Below, in pieces: positions 19,260 to 34,175 of a DNA stretch of 64,000 nt. The DNA lies in contig OX352773.1 in assembly GCA_947095535.1 (NCBI GenBank), positions 29,843,398 through 29,907,397 on the forward strand. Direction: 5' to 3'. How positions within the stretch are numbered: position 1 is the first letter of the stretch; each line of letters opens with the position of its first letter. The translations under genes and the position numbers were made by a program. This stretch comes from Poecilobothrus nobilitatus. Taxonomy: Eukaryota; Arthropoda; Insecta; Diptera; Dolichopodidae. Under the pieces are notes generated by a model. That model saw only the letters and a list, made by a program, of their open reading frames with translations. It was not told where the DNA came from and did not search any database.

Positions 19260-22200
19260 GTAGCTAAATTTGATTGATCTTGAAAAAAATTAATAATAGG
19301 AAAATATTTTTAAAATACAGCTATACTTACAGAGTACGCACTTATGTCATGCGTTTTCTTAACAAATGAAAACTAATAAACAACTAGGTGGCATTGTAAA
19401 ATACCGTTAAATGGATTTGAGAGCACCAATTCAATATAAATGCATTTTTGAATCAAACTCCTATAAACTAAACTTTATAATTTAGTTTTAATTATGGAAA
19501 TATGTACTTATTAAATGAATTTAATAAAATATCCTATTTCAGGGTATTTTACCCTATTTTGATAATATTTTATAATATAGATATGAATTCTTAGTGATTT
19601 CTTTAGTAGAGTCTTTGTGTTTCAATAGAATTTTCATGTTGTATATAGATCAAGAATTATTCATATAGAATTGTTATCAGTATATATAGTAGTAACATGA
19701 TTAACATAAAAATTTAAATCCTTCATTATATATTTACAAATAGATTAGGTGAAACACAATTTTCTTTTTTCTTTCAAATCCTTTTTAAGGAAAAAATTGT
19801 AGTAAAAATTCCATAAAACATTTACTAACTTAACTTATTATTTAGAATAGATTAAATTTCAGTTTCCTCAATTATTATTTTCATGTAACTGTTGATTACA
19901 CAGCTCTAGAGATTCAATATACATATATAAATATTTAAATTTACAAAAAAAAATCCGATAAAAATCTAAAAATATTCTATTTAAAATTTATATTAAAAAT
20001 TTTTGTTTTGGAAGTAAAAAAATAAAATTTAAATTCCCTTTTGCATCTACACAATTTTTTTAAGTTTCTTAAATCTTTTTACTATAAGTACATATTAATA
20101 TTACATTTTGAAGAATAACAGACTTTTAAGCTTATTTAATGTTCCATAATTTAATAAATCACATTGGCAGCAATACCATATGAGCTCAAAATTAGTTGCA
20201 AAATTCCTATATTATGACCATGTACTCGTAAATAATCTGTTTTTTTTTTTTATTTCAAATTTAATATCAAAGAAATATACTTTTAAAATTATTTTATTTT
20301 ATCTTAATGTTCAATATACTTTTATGTCATATATAACTTTTTTTTTGAAATATTTTAATAGTCTTAATTTATATATAAAAAAAAAAACTTAAATTAGCAT
20401 TGACAGTCGATAATGGAATCAAAGATTTTTCTTAACAAAACTATACAAAAAAAATTTTTTTGACTATCATCATCAAATTTCAATCCGATTTCTGTTCAAA
20501 TCAATTTTTAAAATAAAAAAAAAAAACCAAATAAAAAAAAAAAAATACCATCTGGTCCGAAACATTTAAATAAATCTAATAATTTTTGTTCATTTCAAGG
20601 CTATCAGATATCACCACGAACAATAAAGAGGGCGTCTAAAGTGCACGTTTTATACGTATAATTTGAAAATTTGAAAAAAAAAAAAAAAATTTTAGAAAGA
20701 GATGAAAAATTCAATTTGACAACTAAAAACACTTTTCAATTCAATGTTTTTTTTTTTTTTTTTTCGTATCTTATTTTTATACCAAAAAGATTCTGTTCTA
20801 AATAATTTTTATGTTATTGAATTATTTTGTATTATAAGAAGAAGTACTGCAGGGTATACTGTCAGAATAATATATACATAATAATTTTCATAAAATTTCG
20901 TATCTGATTACAAAATCGGTAAAAACATTAAGAATTTAAGTGCCATTATTATGATGGCATACAAAAACAAAATAAAATAATAATGAGATTCTTTTAAAAT
21001 AAAAAAAAAAAAAAATTCTATCGATATCAGTTCATTAAATATGCAAAAAAAAATTTTTTTTTTTATTTATACATATTATGAAGTTTAGAAGAAATGCGGC
21101 AATTATAAAAGTCTATATCAATGACCAGTATATGTTTTTTTTTCATGTTCAAATTAATTGATTAGAATCGTTCAATTTTTCAAAACAGATATCAAATCTA
21201 GAGAATTGTGTGGTTATATTATCTGACGTTTATTTAAATGTGTTATATTATATACAAATCGATTTGTATGTGATGACAAGAGTCTCTTACATATTTAGGA
21301 TTTTTTAAAGGATGTTTAAAATATTACTTGTAATCTTTTAAAGTGGTCAATTTCAGTTTTATTATAAACCTACAACTGTGTATATATACAAGGTTTAATA
21401 TAGGTTATAATAGGTTCAATAATTCAAAAATTCTAAATTAAAACTAAAGACAATTTTTTGTTTTTTAGATTATGTAACAACAGATTTAGTAAATTAATAG
21501 AAATTATAATGACGATGAAGACGATGATGACGATGATGATGAAAAATTAATTCAAGTGGCTGTGAACAGATTTTTTTTTTCATTCTTTTTTATTTAAGTG
21601 GCTTTTCTAATTATTTTCTATAAAGTATCCTTAATAATTTTTTATTTTTTATTTTTGTTTTGTTTTTTTTTTTATTTTTTTTTTATTTTTATTAAGGATG
21701 CATTTTGATGTTTTTTTAGAGCATAAATATGAAAAATGTTTCCGATTTAAGATTAAGTGAGTTGTACAAATTTAGGGATCATTTACATATTAATTATAAA
21801 GGGAAGATATTATTTTTGTATTTTTTTTTTTATTTTCAATGACTTTTGAAAAGGATACACCATATATTTATTTTGTATAGATATATGTTTTGATTTTTTT
21901 TTTTTATGATCTTTTAATATTTAAGAAATGAATAAACGACTTTTGTTGGCTTTGAAAAGAAGGTTTGTAGAATCAATTTTGTTTTTTTTTTTTTTTTTTG
22001 AAAAATTATCTACAAAAGGTGTTGACATTTTATTCTGATTTAAGGGAATTTTTAAGTGACATTTTCATTTTTCATTTTATTTTTTCATATTTTATTTGAA
22101 CGGAAGTTATTTTGTAATAATATTTGGACCTGAATACCCTATATATTTTGACATTTTTATTAATTTATGGGTTTTTTAAACATTTTATTTTATTTTTTTT

Positions 22201-23411
22201 TTTTGTACAATTTGCTACAATTAAAAGAAAACAAAAAAAAAAGAAAATTTATTAGTTTTTTATTAATTGGTGTTTAAATTGTTTTCACATGGGTTTAAAA
22301 TTGCAGCTTCCACTTATTTAAAAAAAAAAATTATTAGAATCTAAATAAAGGAATGCTATAGGTAATAAAGGATTAAAATAAAACAAAAAACAAAAAATAT
22401 TCTCAGAGTTTAAACTTAACATTTTTTAAAGTTTGTTTTAATTAAATTATGATTTTGTTTATTAAATTATATATATATATAGTGACTTAAAAAGAGAAAT
22501 TTTTAACATATGTATGTCAATATTTAAATATAAGTGTATACACACAAAACCAAACAAATCCTTTCCCTTTTTTTTTTTTTTATTCTAATATAAGACCATG
22601 ATAAGATATTTTCAAGAATTTTGTATATACTTAATTAGACCAAAATGTTGTTTTATTTATTTATTATTTTTTTTTTTTTTATTATAGAACTTTAATCAAC
22701 TTACACGCAAAATATATTAAGTAGTCAAAAGGCATTTAATCGTATCGGTTTTATGGAGGGAATTTTTTTTTTTTTTTATATGATCCAAACTCTTTTTATT
22801 CATATAGTAAGAGAAAAATTTAACAATTTTAGCCTTTAGGGTATCTATAAGTATAAACACTACAGATTTTTTTTTTCCTTTTAAGTAAATGAAATTAAAC
22901 ACAGCGAAAAAAAAAAAATGTATACATAGATTTTTATTTAGAAGGGTAGTAAAAAGGACCTCTTGAAACGAATTAGTTGCATGTAATAATAATAATAACA
23001 AAACTTGAAATTATAATTTGAAATATGATTAACACACAGATCAAAATTAATTTTTTCTTCCTTTTTGCCTTTCTTGTATGTGCATATATATAAATAGTAT
23101 ATAACAAATACTAACATATAAACTTATATACGTATATATCTATTAAAAATAAAAGGTCCATAATTTTTTGAATGAAAAAAATAAAAATTAAAACATAGTA
23201 TTTTCAAGTGTGCTATTAAATTGTTATTCTTTATTGGATAAAGAAATGGTGATGATGCAATTTGTTAAACAAAGAAAACTGAAATATAACTAAAGGACAA
23301 TAATAATAATCAGTTCGAATTCCACTATTATTTTTTAATTTTTTTTTTTTTTGAAAAAAATATATATATAGTAAATATTTAAAATAATCTTTGGCATGTG
23401 GTTAGATTATT

Positions 23412-23429
23412 GACATCTGAACAGATGTC
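23412..23429. promoter_or_regulatory. Palindromic double E-box
   Basis: GACATCTGAACAGATGTC is an inverted repeat with 8-bp arms and AA between. It places two E-boxes (CATCTG and CAGATG) back to back. Such sites are bound by bHLH dimers of the Twist/proneural/myogenic type; kn is active in muscle and neurons, but use here is inference. Confidence 0.3.
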
Positions 23430-26400
23430 TGCCCTAAAGGCCTGATTTCATTACGTATATATATACATTCAGTATATTGTATAACAAATTGTAATCTAAA
23501 CTAATATAGTAACTAAAATGCTTTATGAACGGGGGAAAAATAAAACTACGTTCGTATATGACGACTATATAATGTTTTTTTTAGCTTTTCTCCCTGTACC
23601 TGTTTAACAAATTATTCTTTCGTCAAAATGCACTGGTTTTATTGTGGAAAACGGATCAGTTAGCAATTTTTTTATTTTTATTTTTGTAATATAAACATTG
23701 CTCAGCAGGATATTCAAACTTTAATATTTTTCTTTTGCGTTTGGTAATCATAATTCTCATAAAATTTATTTCATATCGGAAATAATAAATGTTTCATATT
23801 AGATATAAAGAAAAAAAAAAAAAAGAACAAAGTCGAAAGAAAGTTAATCTAGAGCTAATTTGATTCACAAATTAACAATAAAATAAAAATAAAAAAAAAT
23901 TAAAAATAAGGGATTTTAAAAAAAAACTTGATTAATTGTTGCTATAGTATACACAATAGTGATTTGATTAATTTTTTTTTTTTTAATTTTCTTATTGTTA
24001 TTTTAGAACCACTTGCAGTGCAATAGTTCATAATTTAATATTTTATTTACAGCAATTTTTAAAAATAACTGAACGGAAGATTCTTTAAATAATCATTGCT
24101 ATCGATGAAATATCAAGGAAAATTTTATTTTTTTCTAATCAAAACAATTTACATAAAATGGAAAGAGAAATCTGTTTTTAAAATCTTAAATTTGCAATCT
24201 TAAATAATTCACAGCTAAAATAAATTGAAAACAATACGAGGGATCTTTCATCTCACTTAAAAATAGGGAATGGTGATGAACTCTACTAACCTTAACAAAT
24301 TTTCAGACATGTACCTTAGACTTTACAGGATTTTTTATAGTGCTTGAGAATTATATAGAAAAGAATGTGTCTCAGCTAACTTTGAAGTTAATATGTGCAA
24401 AATGATTAAAGTTAGAATAATGAACGACGAAAAGAAGTTGTTGTTAAAATCATGTTTTAAATTTATTTGTCAACAAATTTTAAAAATTAGTAAATTAACT
24501 TTTTACTTCATCAATATTTAAAATAAATATTTTTTTCTTTGTATATTCTATACTTAATTATAAAAGATTTGAAAGTCTGCCAATTTAAAAAAGTTTTCAT
24601 AAGATTTTGCTTAAAAATAAATAAATAAATAGATAATTAAAAATTTCAGATACACAACAATAATAATAACGGTTTATTTTTTTTTTCTTCTTCTTTTTAC
24701 TTTTAAATTTATTCGATAGTTCTAAACAATTTTTTTTTTTCCTAAAATATAATTAGCATTTTGAAAAATTTCTTTATTTTGTTATTTCCCAATTAACAAA
24801 CAATAACATTTTTTTTCCTATTTTTGAACCTCATTAAAATTAAAATAACGAAACCAAAATCTGATCATCATCATAACATTTTATCTATATATAGCACAAC
24901 TTAAAAATCTCTATATATCTGTATCTGTTTAATATCTAATTTCATATCTTCCTTTTATAAACAAAAAAAAAAAAAATAATAAAAATAAAATAAATTGTCA
25001 GAAAATCAAAATATAAAATCAATGAAGTGCATAATTGGCCATTTAAATCCGCTTATAGCGAACTAAATAAAAATAAAACTTCGCGATTCCAATCCGATGT
25101 AATCAGCAAAAAAAAAAAAAAAAAATGAAATAAAATCGTGAAGGAAATATCAAAACTACCCCATATACTTATCACATTTTTTCCTATATATCTATACTGA
25201 AAGAAATCTAAAAGTCTATTTAATGATAGGACATTTCTAATTTTCTTTCTCTTGTATCTATAATAAAAAATTCTTTTAGCAAAAAAAAAAAAAATTTAAA
25301 ATCCTTTACATTTTCTTAAACTCCTTTTAAAATATTATAAAGTAGAGGGATGAAAATTGAAGATTTTTGATAAAAGATGCAAAAGTAATAGAAGAGAAAA
25401 ACATAAACTTCTGGTGAATGTTTTACTTTTCCTTCCTTGCTTTTTTTGCCAGTAAATTACAAACAAAAAAAAAAAAAAACAAAAAATAAAATAAAAACAA
25501 CAAAACTTAAAAACTTTTAAAATAATAATTTACGGCAATAACAAGTCTAAAGTCAAACAAATGATTTAACCTAAAAACAAAAAGGATATAAGAGTAGAAA
25601 CAGAAATAATAAACAAATAAATAAAAATATAGAAAAACTTTGAATTCAAATACCAAAACACAAAAGAAAAAAACAAACAAAAAAATGATAAAAAAGAAAA
25701 AGAAATTTATTAAAGCTGAGCAGAAGTCTTTGTATTTTATTATATATATTATACACTGCAATAAAGGCCTAATTTTGATGTAGTAAATTTACTGCACAGA
25801 AATATTCGCATATAATTGATTTAAATTTTTATTCTCCCCGTTGTAACAGATTCAAATTTTATAATTAGCTATAGTAAGTTGTTGCTTTCATAAATTTACA
25901 TTTATTTTAAAGTTTTGTTCTGGATAGCTTAGAAAATGCCATATTTGTCTTAACAGTCTCATAATGAAAAAAAGATACCATTACAAAATTTTTCAAAGTT
26001 CCAAAACTGGGCAACAATAAAATGACTAACATTATGAACGTTTCGAAAATTAAAAAATTAAATGAATTTAAAAAAAAAAAGATTAGAGACAAATCTAAAG
26101 CAGCAAAATAATAAGAAATAAGAAAGAACCAATTGTTATTCTTATTTTGTATACTTTTGTGTTTTTTATTCTTGTGTTTTATGAATTTTTTACAATGATT
26201 TTTTAGTATTAAAATTTATTAAAATATGGTTTTTATAGGTGGGTAAATAGAAAGAAACTGTAGATGCACACTAAGGTCAGTTTAGGCCATTTGTGATAAT
26301 TTGGATCACTTTATCTTCTAATTAAATCATTGAGAGCTTACTACAAAAGAGTATATAAATCGATTAACTCCAACTGGTCAAAAAGAATTTTCTCCGAAGT

Positions 26401-27980
26401 TTTCTTGTTTAAAGCAAGTGCTGAACATTCATATACAAGAGAAAATAAATTGCTTTCTCTTCATATTTATAAAGCATTGTATATAAGTCATATGAGGGAA
26501 ATCTTAATCTTCAGGCATATTTACCGACCAATTACCAATATTGCGGTCAATTGTGATTTTTTAAAATCTTTATAAAAATTTTAAAAGTTTAACGAATTCA
26601 TAATACCATTTTAAAAATCATTGTTGAGTCAAACTCCTTGTATTATAAATATTTCTTTACTGTTTGAAAAAAAGGTTACATTTTCACTTTTTAAAAAGAA
26701 AAAGTGTTGACATAAGAACAAAAAATTTCAGAGTAAAAAATCGTAGAATACATGATTCAATAGAATTATTAATATTAAAATTTCAGAAATCGAGTAAACA
26801 GAACTTACAAGTATATAGAAGACTTAGAAGGAAGAAAAATTACAAAGTTTTGTGAAAGAAAAATTTGAATTAATATAAAAAAAATTTTCAGTATTTGTGT
26901 GAAATGTGTGAAATTTTCACATCAAAACAATGAAATCAGTTACTTGGTTTAAAATAGCTCTTTGGGTTCGAAAACTTCTTCTTTGACTTCCTCAGCCATA
27001 ATAAATGCAACAATCACTTATTGTAATCAGAAAACCTAAAACCTACAGGTATTAATAAAATTATTATTATTAACTTAAAGAACTCATCGATTATTTAAAC
27101 AATTTTTTTTTTTTTTAAATGGAAACACAGTAAGAATTTTTCACTTTTTGATTTTAAGTGCTAAAAATTAAATCAAACTGTATAATGTATATTCATACAC
27201 GTACATACTAAATACATACATATATTCGTAATATATGCTTATAAAAGTAATAAAAATCATTTCACTTTCTTTTATATTATTTTAAATTTTTTTTTTTTTT
27301 TGACTTTTATTTTTCTTATGTTGAGAGATAAACAATTCATTTACACTGAAAGGCTCTATTGAAAATCCTCTCAAATAAAAGAGCGTATAGACTGTTTTGA
27401 AAATTAGTCAAAGAAAAAGAGAAAAGTAAATTATAAAAATGTTAAACAATTCAGAATTTAAATGGAATGAAATCAAGTGGAGTATAAAATAGGTATAAAA
27501 AAGCTTTTTATTTTGTTTTTTTTTTTAATATTTTGTATAATTTAACATATTTTGATTCTGTAAAAAAAAGTGAAAGTTGTGTTAAATATTTTATAACAAA
27601 AAAATTTTTTTTATTATTACAAAAAAAAAATCGTTTGTGGTTTATTTATTTTTATTTAAATATTAAAAAAATCGCCATTTTTAATTGTTTTTAACCCCTC
27701 CCCCTCCTTCTAAAAATTAATTTTCTTAAAATATCATTAAAACGTTATTTTAAATAATTTCAATTTTCCTTTCTTAATCTCATTTATTTAACGCTCATCC
27801 TGCTTTTTTAGCTTAAAAAAAAAAAATTAATCTCCTTCTCTCACCCCTCCAAAAATTTTAACTTGTTAATAATTCATATATTGTAAATATTAAATTTAAT
27901 TAAAATCATTCAATAATCATAATGGAATATTGTGTGGTACATTATAGTTATATCCTTTATATACTTGTACAATTATTATT

Positions 27981-28011
<31 letters not shown>
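27981..28011. repeat. CAA trinucleotide microsatellite
   Basis: About ten consecutive ACA/CAA units in the intron. Intronic, so not a glutamine tract. Confidence 0.8.
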
Positions 28012-28012
<1 letters not shown>

Positions 28013-29890
28013 AACTATACACCAAACAAATTCTAAACAACAATAAAATTCTAAATGTCTCCCCGCAAATGGCTTTCAAGTTAATCAATTCGACCATTTT
28101 CTTAAAAATATAAAACAATAATAAGAACAATAATATAACAGTAAAAAAAAAATATAAATATCCTTAAGGGGGTTACAGTTACAGCAGAAAAAAAATTAAA
28201 CTGAAGAAAAAAAAAATAAAACTTTCATTGTCATAACGGTTATTTACTCTGTTCGATATAAAAAAGTCAAAATAAAAATATAAAAACAATAAAAAAAAAA
28301 AAAACAACAGCACAATTCAATGTCAAATGCTTTTGAAAAAAACTTCAATCCTCCTTCCACCCCCTTCCCATTAAACAACACAGTATTTTTTGTGTATTAA
28401 ATGTTAGTCAGCCAGTCGGCCATTAAATTTTCAATATTAGTGATAGGAACATCCAATGGCAAAACAAGAGAATATAGTAGTGATGCATTATGTTTATACC
28501 CCTTTACTAATATTCCTACTTCCTAAATAAAAACCAAACGGTTCAAAATTTTTTTCATTTAATAAATTTCTTCTTCAGATTCATTTGCTTTTATTTTTTT
28601 GCCTCTTGAACTTTGATTTTCAACACAATACCTCTTTCTTTTGTAAGTAAGTGATAGGGTGGGGGGGTCGGTTAAAATTCTACCATCTTTTTTTTTCTCC
28701 CATTTTTCTATTAATAAACCAAACAAACTTAACAACCAAGAAAAACCAAAGAGAGACATTATTTTTTTAACTAAAGAGTCATCCTTTATTCAATCAACAA
28801 TCAAAAAGAGAAAATTCATAGGTAATAATAAGTTTTTAAGAGAATGGAAAATTTTGTAAAAGCTGTCTGTCTTTTGCGTAACTTATGCTCTTCTTTTAAA
28901 TGCTTGTGTGATTTGTTTTGTGTAAACAAACAAAAACTAAGAGTTTTAAAAGAGATTCGACTGTAGCTAGACTTTTTAAATGTCTTTAACCAAAAAGAAA
29001 GAAAATTAATCGTTTAAATAAAACAGTTGTTTTCACTTGCTGTCACTTGCAACGCCAAAAGGTAAATTCGTATGGAATGCACATATACACACGCATTTAT
29101 TAAAAGGCATATACATATAGTTAATAATATCTTTTATATGATTTTGTATGTATGTTAAATAGAAATATGTTACTATTGAAGAAAAAAAAAATTAAGTTAG
29201 ACCCCATAATCGAAAACATCGAAAAAAAAACCGTTATTATAATTTTTTTTTTGTTATTGTTTTTTATTGTCGTTGTTATTTTTGTTATTATTGTTATTGT
29301 TAGTAGAAAACGCATTAAAATCAACGAATGGATGGAAAATTGGTTTAAAAAAGAAGAAGAAGTGAAAGGATTTCTAAGGATATTTTATTTTTGTTTTTTA
29401 TTTAATATTTTTTCTTTTCTTTACTTTTTTGAGGAAAATTTATTTTAATCAGATATTAGAGAAGAGTTTCTCTCTCTCTCTTTTAATGAATGATGAGTTG
29501 TGGGTGGCATAAAATAATATAGAGGGGGAGGACAGACATTTGTTAAATTCATTTTGAAGAGAGTACAGTTTAATGTTTAAGTATATTTATATGTATATAA
29601 AGATATATATACATATATTTCGATCATGGTGGATGATGCCATTATTTGTATATGATTTTTATTTTCTTATTATTATTACTTTTTATTTTAGAATTCTTTT
29701 GTTTTTTTCTGGTCTGTGTACGCGCTTTTTTTTTTTTTAAGTGTAAACGTGTTTGTGTGTATTTTTTTTTTTTTATTTTGTTACGTACGTTAGAGAATAA
29801 TGTTGTCTGTGTACATAACAAATAAAAAACAAAAATAAAATTTTGGGGATGAAATAAGAACGTAGAAAAAAAAAAAGAGATTATTTTATG

Positions 29891-29940
29891 AAGGGTAGCT
29901 TTGGGATTCCAGCCATGCTGTTGGGACCAGGGAAAGCCGT
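29891..29940. other. GC-richer unique block in the giant intron
   Basis: Fifty bases with no homopolymer and unusually high GC (including TTGGGATTCCAGCCATGCTG and GGGACCAGGGAAAG) in an otherwise A/T-rich stretch. Neither strand gives a recognisable peptide and no stable long hairpin was found. Candidate conserved element. Confidence 0.3.
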
Positions 29941-32900
29941 TTTTTTTTATATACTATATATATACATGTACTATATATAGATTTTATTTTGTTGTAGAAG
30001 TCTATGTATACAAACATAAACAAACAAACTAAAATTGTGTATAAAGAGATGAAAGGGATGAAGAAAAAAAAAGGAAAGAAAATCTATATTTGTCTCGATG
30101 TCTTTTAAAAAACGTAAATTTTATATGAGATATAGATGACTAATATTATATATAGACATTTAGAAAGTATTTATATACATATATATAGGTAGATATTAGT
30201 AGATATAGGCATTTAAAAATATTTATGTATATCTATATAGAATATACATAATGCTGCATATATTTATAGTAAATTATATGAAAAAATGAAAAATAAGATA
30301 TATTGGCGGGTTTTGTTATTATTTTATTTTATTTTAGAAAAGAAATTTTACTTTTCGCATCAGTAGCCAAGTGAAAAAATAAAATAAAATAAAATATAAG
30401 AAAATAAAAGTAAATTTTGGTTTGATTTTTAAAAAAAAGGGCGAAAATTTAAGAATGCGTATACAATCACAAAAAAAGAAATAAAAAAAAAATACAAATA
30501 TATAATCAGTTTATGAGGTCCTTAAAGCAGAAATCATTATTTTGCAATTATCATTATTCAATTCTAAAATTTTATATTTATTTAAAAATTTTAAATTTTC
30601 TTTTTATATTTCAATAATAATATTATGTGATTGCTTAAAAAATTAAAATTATATTGAAATAAAATAAAAGACGATGTCCTTCTAGTGCAATAAAATTAAT
30701 TATAGTACCAAAAATTTAATATTTCGAAAACTGGTATCATTCTTTTTCATGTTTTGTTAAGAAATGTTGTGGCATAGTGTCAATTTTACTTGATTGAATA
30801 ATAATTTAATATGATTCTGTTGTTTTTTTTTTTTTTAAGATTTAATAGACCTTAATTTTAACAGAGTCTAATGAAGAGATATTATTAACAAAGTATGTAA
30901 AACAAATATCCAAATATTGTTTAAGTTTTCATTAAGTAAATTTAAATTTAATAAATTTTCAAGACTATTACTTTTTTTAATTCTGGAAACTAATTGACTA
31001 TGAACCCATAGTAAAAAAATAGAAAAAAAAAACAACTTGGCAGAGGAGTTACCTTGCTGAAATAAAGATTAAACCTTTTAAATAACATAGACTTGAGTTG
31101 GACTTTCAAAAACCAAGAGCAAGAGTGATTCAAGTGACATCAATCATCATGTACAAGACTTATTATAATCTTCGGAAATTAAATACAAATAATATTTCCT
31201 GGGAAGGCCGAAAAGTTTGTCAATTTAAGAAAGAAAAATAGGAGATTAATGAAAGTTCTATAGAAGAGAATGGGGAAATGTTTTTCCACTAAAATTCATA
31301 GAAATTGTAATAATAATAATAATTTAATATAAAATTTAAAGTTATTTTTACATAAAAATAAAAAAAGTCCTTATTATTTGTTAACTAAATTTAATTTATT
31401 TTTTTTTTTTTATACAAGACAAATGAAAAATATAGCGAGGACATTTTTATAAAAATAAATACAAATGTGTTGTATATTATTGTTAGCATTTAAAAATGAA
31501 GGGATAACAATTTTTTTTTTTTTTTACTTCTTTCATTTTCCTGTTTTTTATTTTTTATTTTTATATTTTTCTTCCGAAAAAAAAAAAAAGTAAAAGTGAA
31601 ATAAAATTCATCAGAATTCAAGAATACAAAGGCCAACAATCCAATATAAATGTTTTTAGTGAATAGCTCCTTTACTTTTGTCAGGATATTTTATCTGTTG
31701 TTAAAGTAAAGTCCTTTTAAGGAATGGGGTAGTAAAAGGGATAAAGGGATATCACAAATAAAAAAAAAAAAAATGAAGGCATTCTAAGAAAACCAAGACA
31801 AAAAAAAGAAACATAAAATAACATAAAAATGAAAATATTATATTGGTCGGAAGATGTGAACTGAAAGAGGTGAGGATCAGTTTAAGTCATATTGAGCGGA
31901 TGAGTGGGCAAAAGAATTCATTTTTTTTTTTTTTTTTGTTAGATATTTCTAAGGAAAGAAATAAAAAAAATGAATCCGAATCCGGTCGTTACAAAAATAC
32001 AAAATTTTACAAAGGAATCAAAATAATATCCTGCCAAAAGGTATACATTCATATATATATATATATTGTAATGTTGGTTATATTAATGTTTGTTTGTAAA
32101 AAAAAAAAAAAAAAATAACAAATATAAAAAAACAAAAATGCGTAAAGAAGGACCTAGGGAAATATTTTTGTGTAAAATACTAAAGCTGATTTGGTTTTGT
32201 TTGCCTATTCTTTCGCATTTAATTCTTTAAAATGTTTTTTTTTTTTTTTTTTTTGTTTTTTGTATTTTATTTTATTTATTTTTATTTATTTTTATATATT
32301 TTCTTGTTAAATTTGTTTGTATTTTATTATTTGTTGGTGGCACTGGTATTGAGGTATTCGTGTATAATATTTAAGTAGGAATAAAAATACAAGAAATGGC
32401 AAAAACAAAAAAAAAAAAAAAACAAAAAAGGATAAGAAGAAAGAGGAAAATAAACAAAATGGGGCTGAAAACTTTTAGACAATGTTGATATGGTTGAATT
32501 GAGTTCTTTAAATTGTCGGCTCATAATTTTTTTTTTTTCTTTCATTTTCTTCTTCTTTTTCTCTGTGTTTTATTTCTGATAAGTCTTTATTATTCTGATG
32601 TTTGATTTTTCCAACAAAAATACAATTTTTTTTTTTTTTTATAAAAATAGAAAATTTAAAGAATAAGTTAAATTAGATAGATATATAGAAGGATGTTTAA
32701 AGAAAATATCTTCAGAAATAAATTTGTTCGTTACAAATTTAGATAATTAATTTAAATTTAAAAAAAAAAATTTTTAAAGGAAAAAAAAATAAAATTGATT
32801 TATTTTTAAGAAAATTTTCATGGTTATTAAGGTTATAAATTTTTGAAAATTTTAAATAAGGAAATGGATAAATTTATAAAAAGTTATTGTCCTTTAATTA

Positions 32901-33699
32901 TTAGACCTCTAAATTTTAAAAAAAATTTTATTATTTTAGAATAAATTAATAAAAGAGACTATGATAATCTAATTGAAAATATCTTTTCAATTTATAAAAT
33001 AATACCACTCTAATTTTTTATATTGCTACGGTTGCCGATATTTTGAGATACCATATAGTCCTTTAAAAAACCAGCTATATGTTATATAATCATTCATTTC
33101 TCAAAAATTAAATTTTAATTTGTGTATGTTTTTTTTTTCCTTTTAAGTGAATTACTAATTTCCTCTAACGGCTCAAAGGGTTAAAATAATAAGATAACTA
33201 TATTTAACATAAAGTTTTAACAGTCAGTTTTCATGTTGATAAAATGAAACTGTAAAAGATTCATTGAAGAATGTACAAATAGTTTTCTTAGTAAAAGTGA
33301 AAGTAAAAAAGTTTTTATTTAAAAAAAAAAAAAAAAAAAAAAACAAAATGAAAGGAAAACGGAACTTTCTTTGAAAAAGTTTTCCAGAAAAGATTTTTCT
33401 TTTACAACAGTTAAATCAAATTTGAAGCAAAACAATTCTTTTTCAAATCTGTTTAAATTGAGAAGAGAAAGTGAAGAGATTGTATGTCTACTATATTTGT
33501 ATTTTTAAAGAAACTCCTTCTATTTTTTTTTTTAATTTAAAATAAAATATTTTACATAGAATAAAAAGTATAACAAAGAATTCATAGGGATAAAATAGAA
33601 AAAAAATTTTAATATAAACATATAAAAATGCAATACTTGTTATAATTATTAAATCTTATGAAAATTTGGTACAAGACCAAGAGTTTCTAAAAATGAAAG

Positions 33700-34175
33700 A
33701 AATAAAAAATTGTTTAAAATGTTAAGGAATATATTTGAAAAATTATTACATTGTTGTAAATATATTGAATATATTTGGTCCACTTTTGAAAGTTTCTTCT
33801 GCGGTAGAAATAAAAAATAAGAGAAATATTTAGAAAGTAAATGAATCAGAGTTAATTATGAAAATTATAAAAACTGCAATAAGTTTAAAATGTTAAGCAA
33901 CTAATCCTTTTGGAAAACGAATAATATTGTTTTTAATATATTGAACATATTGTCCAGTCTTGAACATTTTTTCTGTGGAAGAAGAGGAAGCACAGAAATT
34001 TATATAAAGTAAATGAATCAGCTTTAAGTATTAAAAAACTGCAGTAAGTTTAAACTGTTAAGCAACCAACCATTTTGGAAAAAAAATTATGTTGTTGTGA
34101 CTCTATTGAATATATTGTCTAGTCTTGAAAGTTTCTTCTGTGGGAGAAGAAGAAGAGAAGTTTGTATAGGTACTT
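33700..34175. repeat. ~168-bp tandem repeat, about 2.7 copies
   Basis: The landmark GTTAAG recurs at 33721, 33892 and 34057 (steps of 171 and 165 bp). Each copy also carries a block like TATTGTCTAGTCTTGAAAG followed by TTTCTTCTGTGG and GAAGAAGA. The copies differ by substitutions and small indels. The period lies in the range of insect satellite monomers; there is no open frame through it. Confidence 0.75.

Larger units (their letters stand above)
19260..33699. other. Giant intron segment: no gene; scattered complex patches
   Basis: Mostly A/T tracts and TATA/TACATA simple repeats. Patches of unique, more complex sequence lie at about 20566-20660, 23400-23460, 25021-25110, 28396-28520, 29891-29940 and 31030-31290. 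These are candidates for enhancers or old insertions. A CAA trinucleotide run lies at 27981-28011. No gene, tRNA or intact mobile element recognised. Confidence 0.6.

Noticed and set aside
26330..26855. Two adjacent plus-strand frames of 81 and 63 codons
   Set aside because: Mixed composition but no recognisable domain, no splice context and intronic position; treated as chance.
29891..29940. MicroRNA precursor in the GC-rich island
   Set aside because: Neither strand folds into a stem longer than a few pairs.
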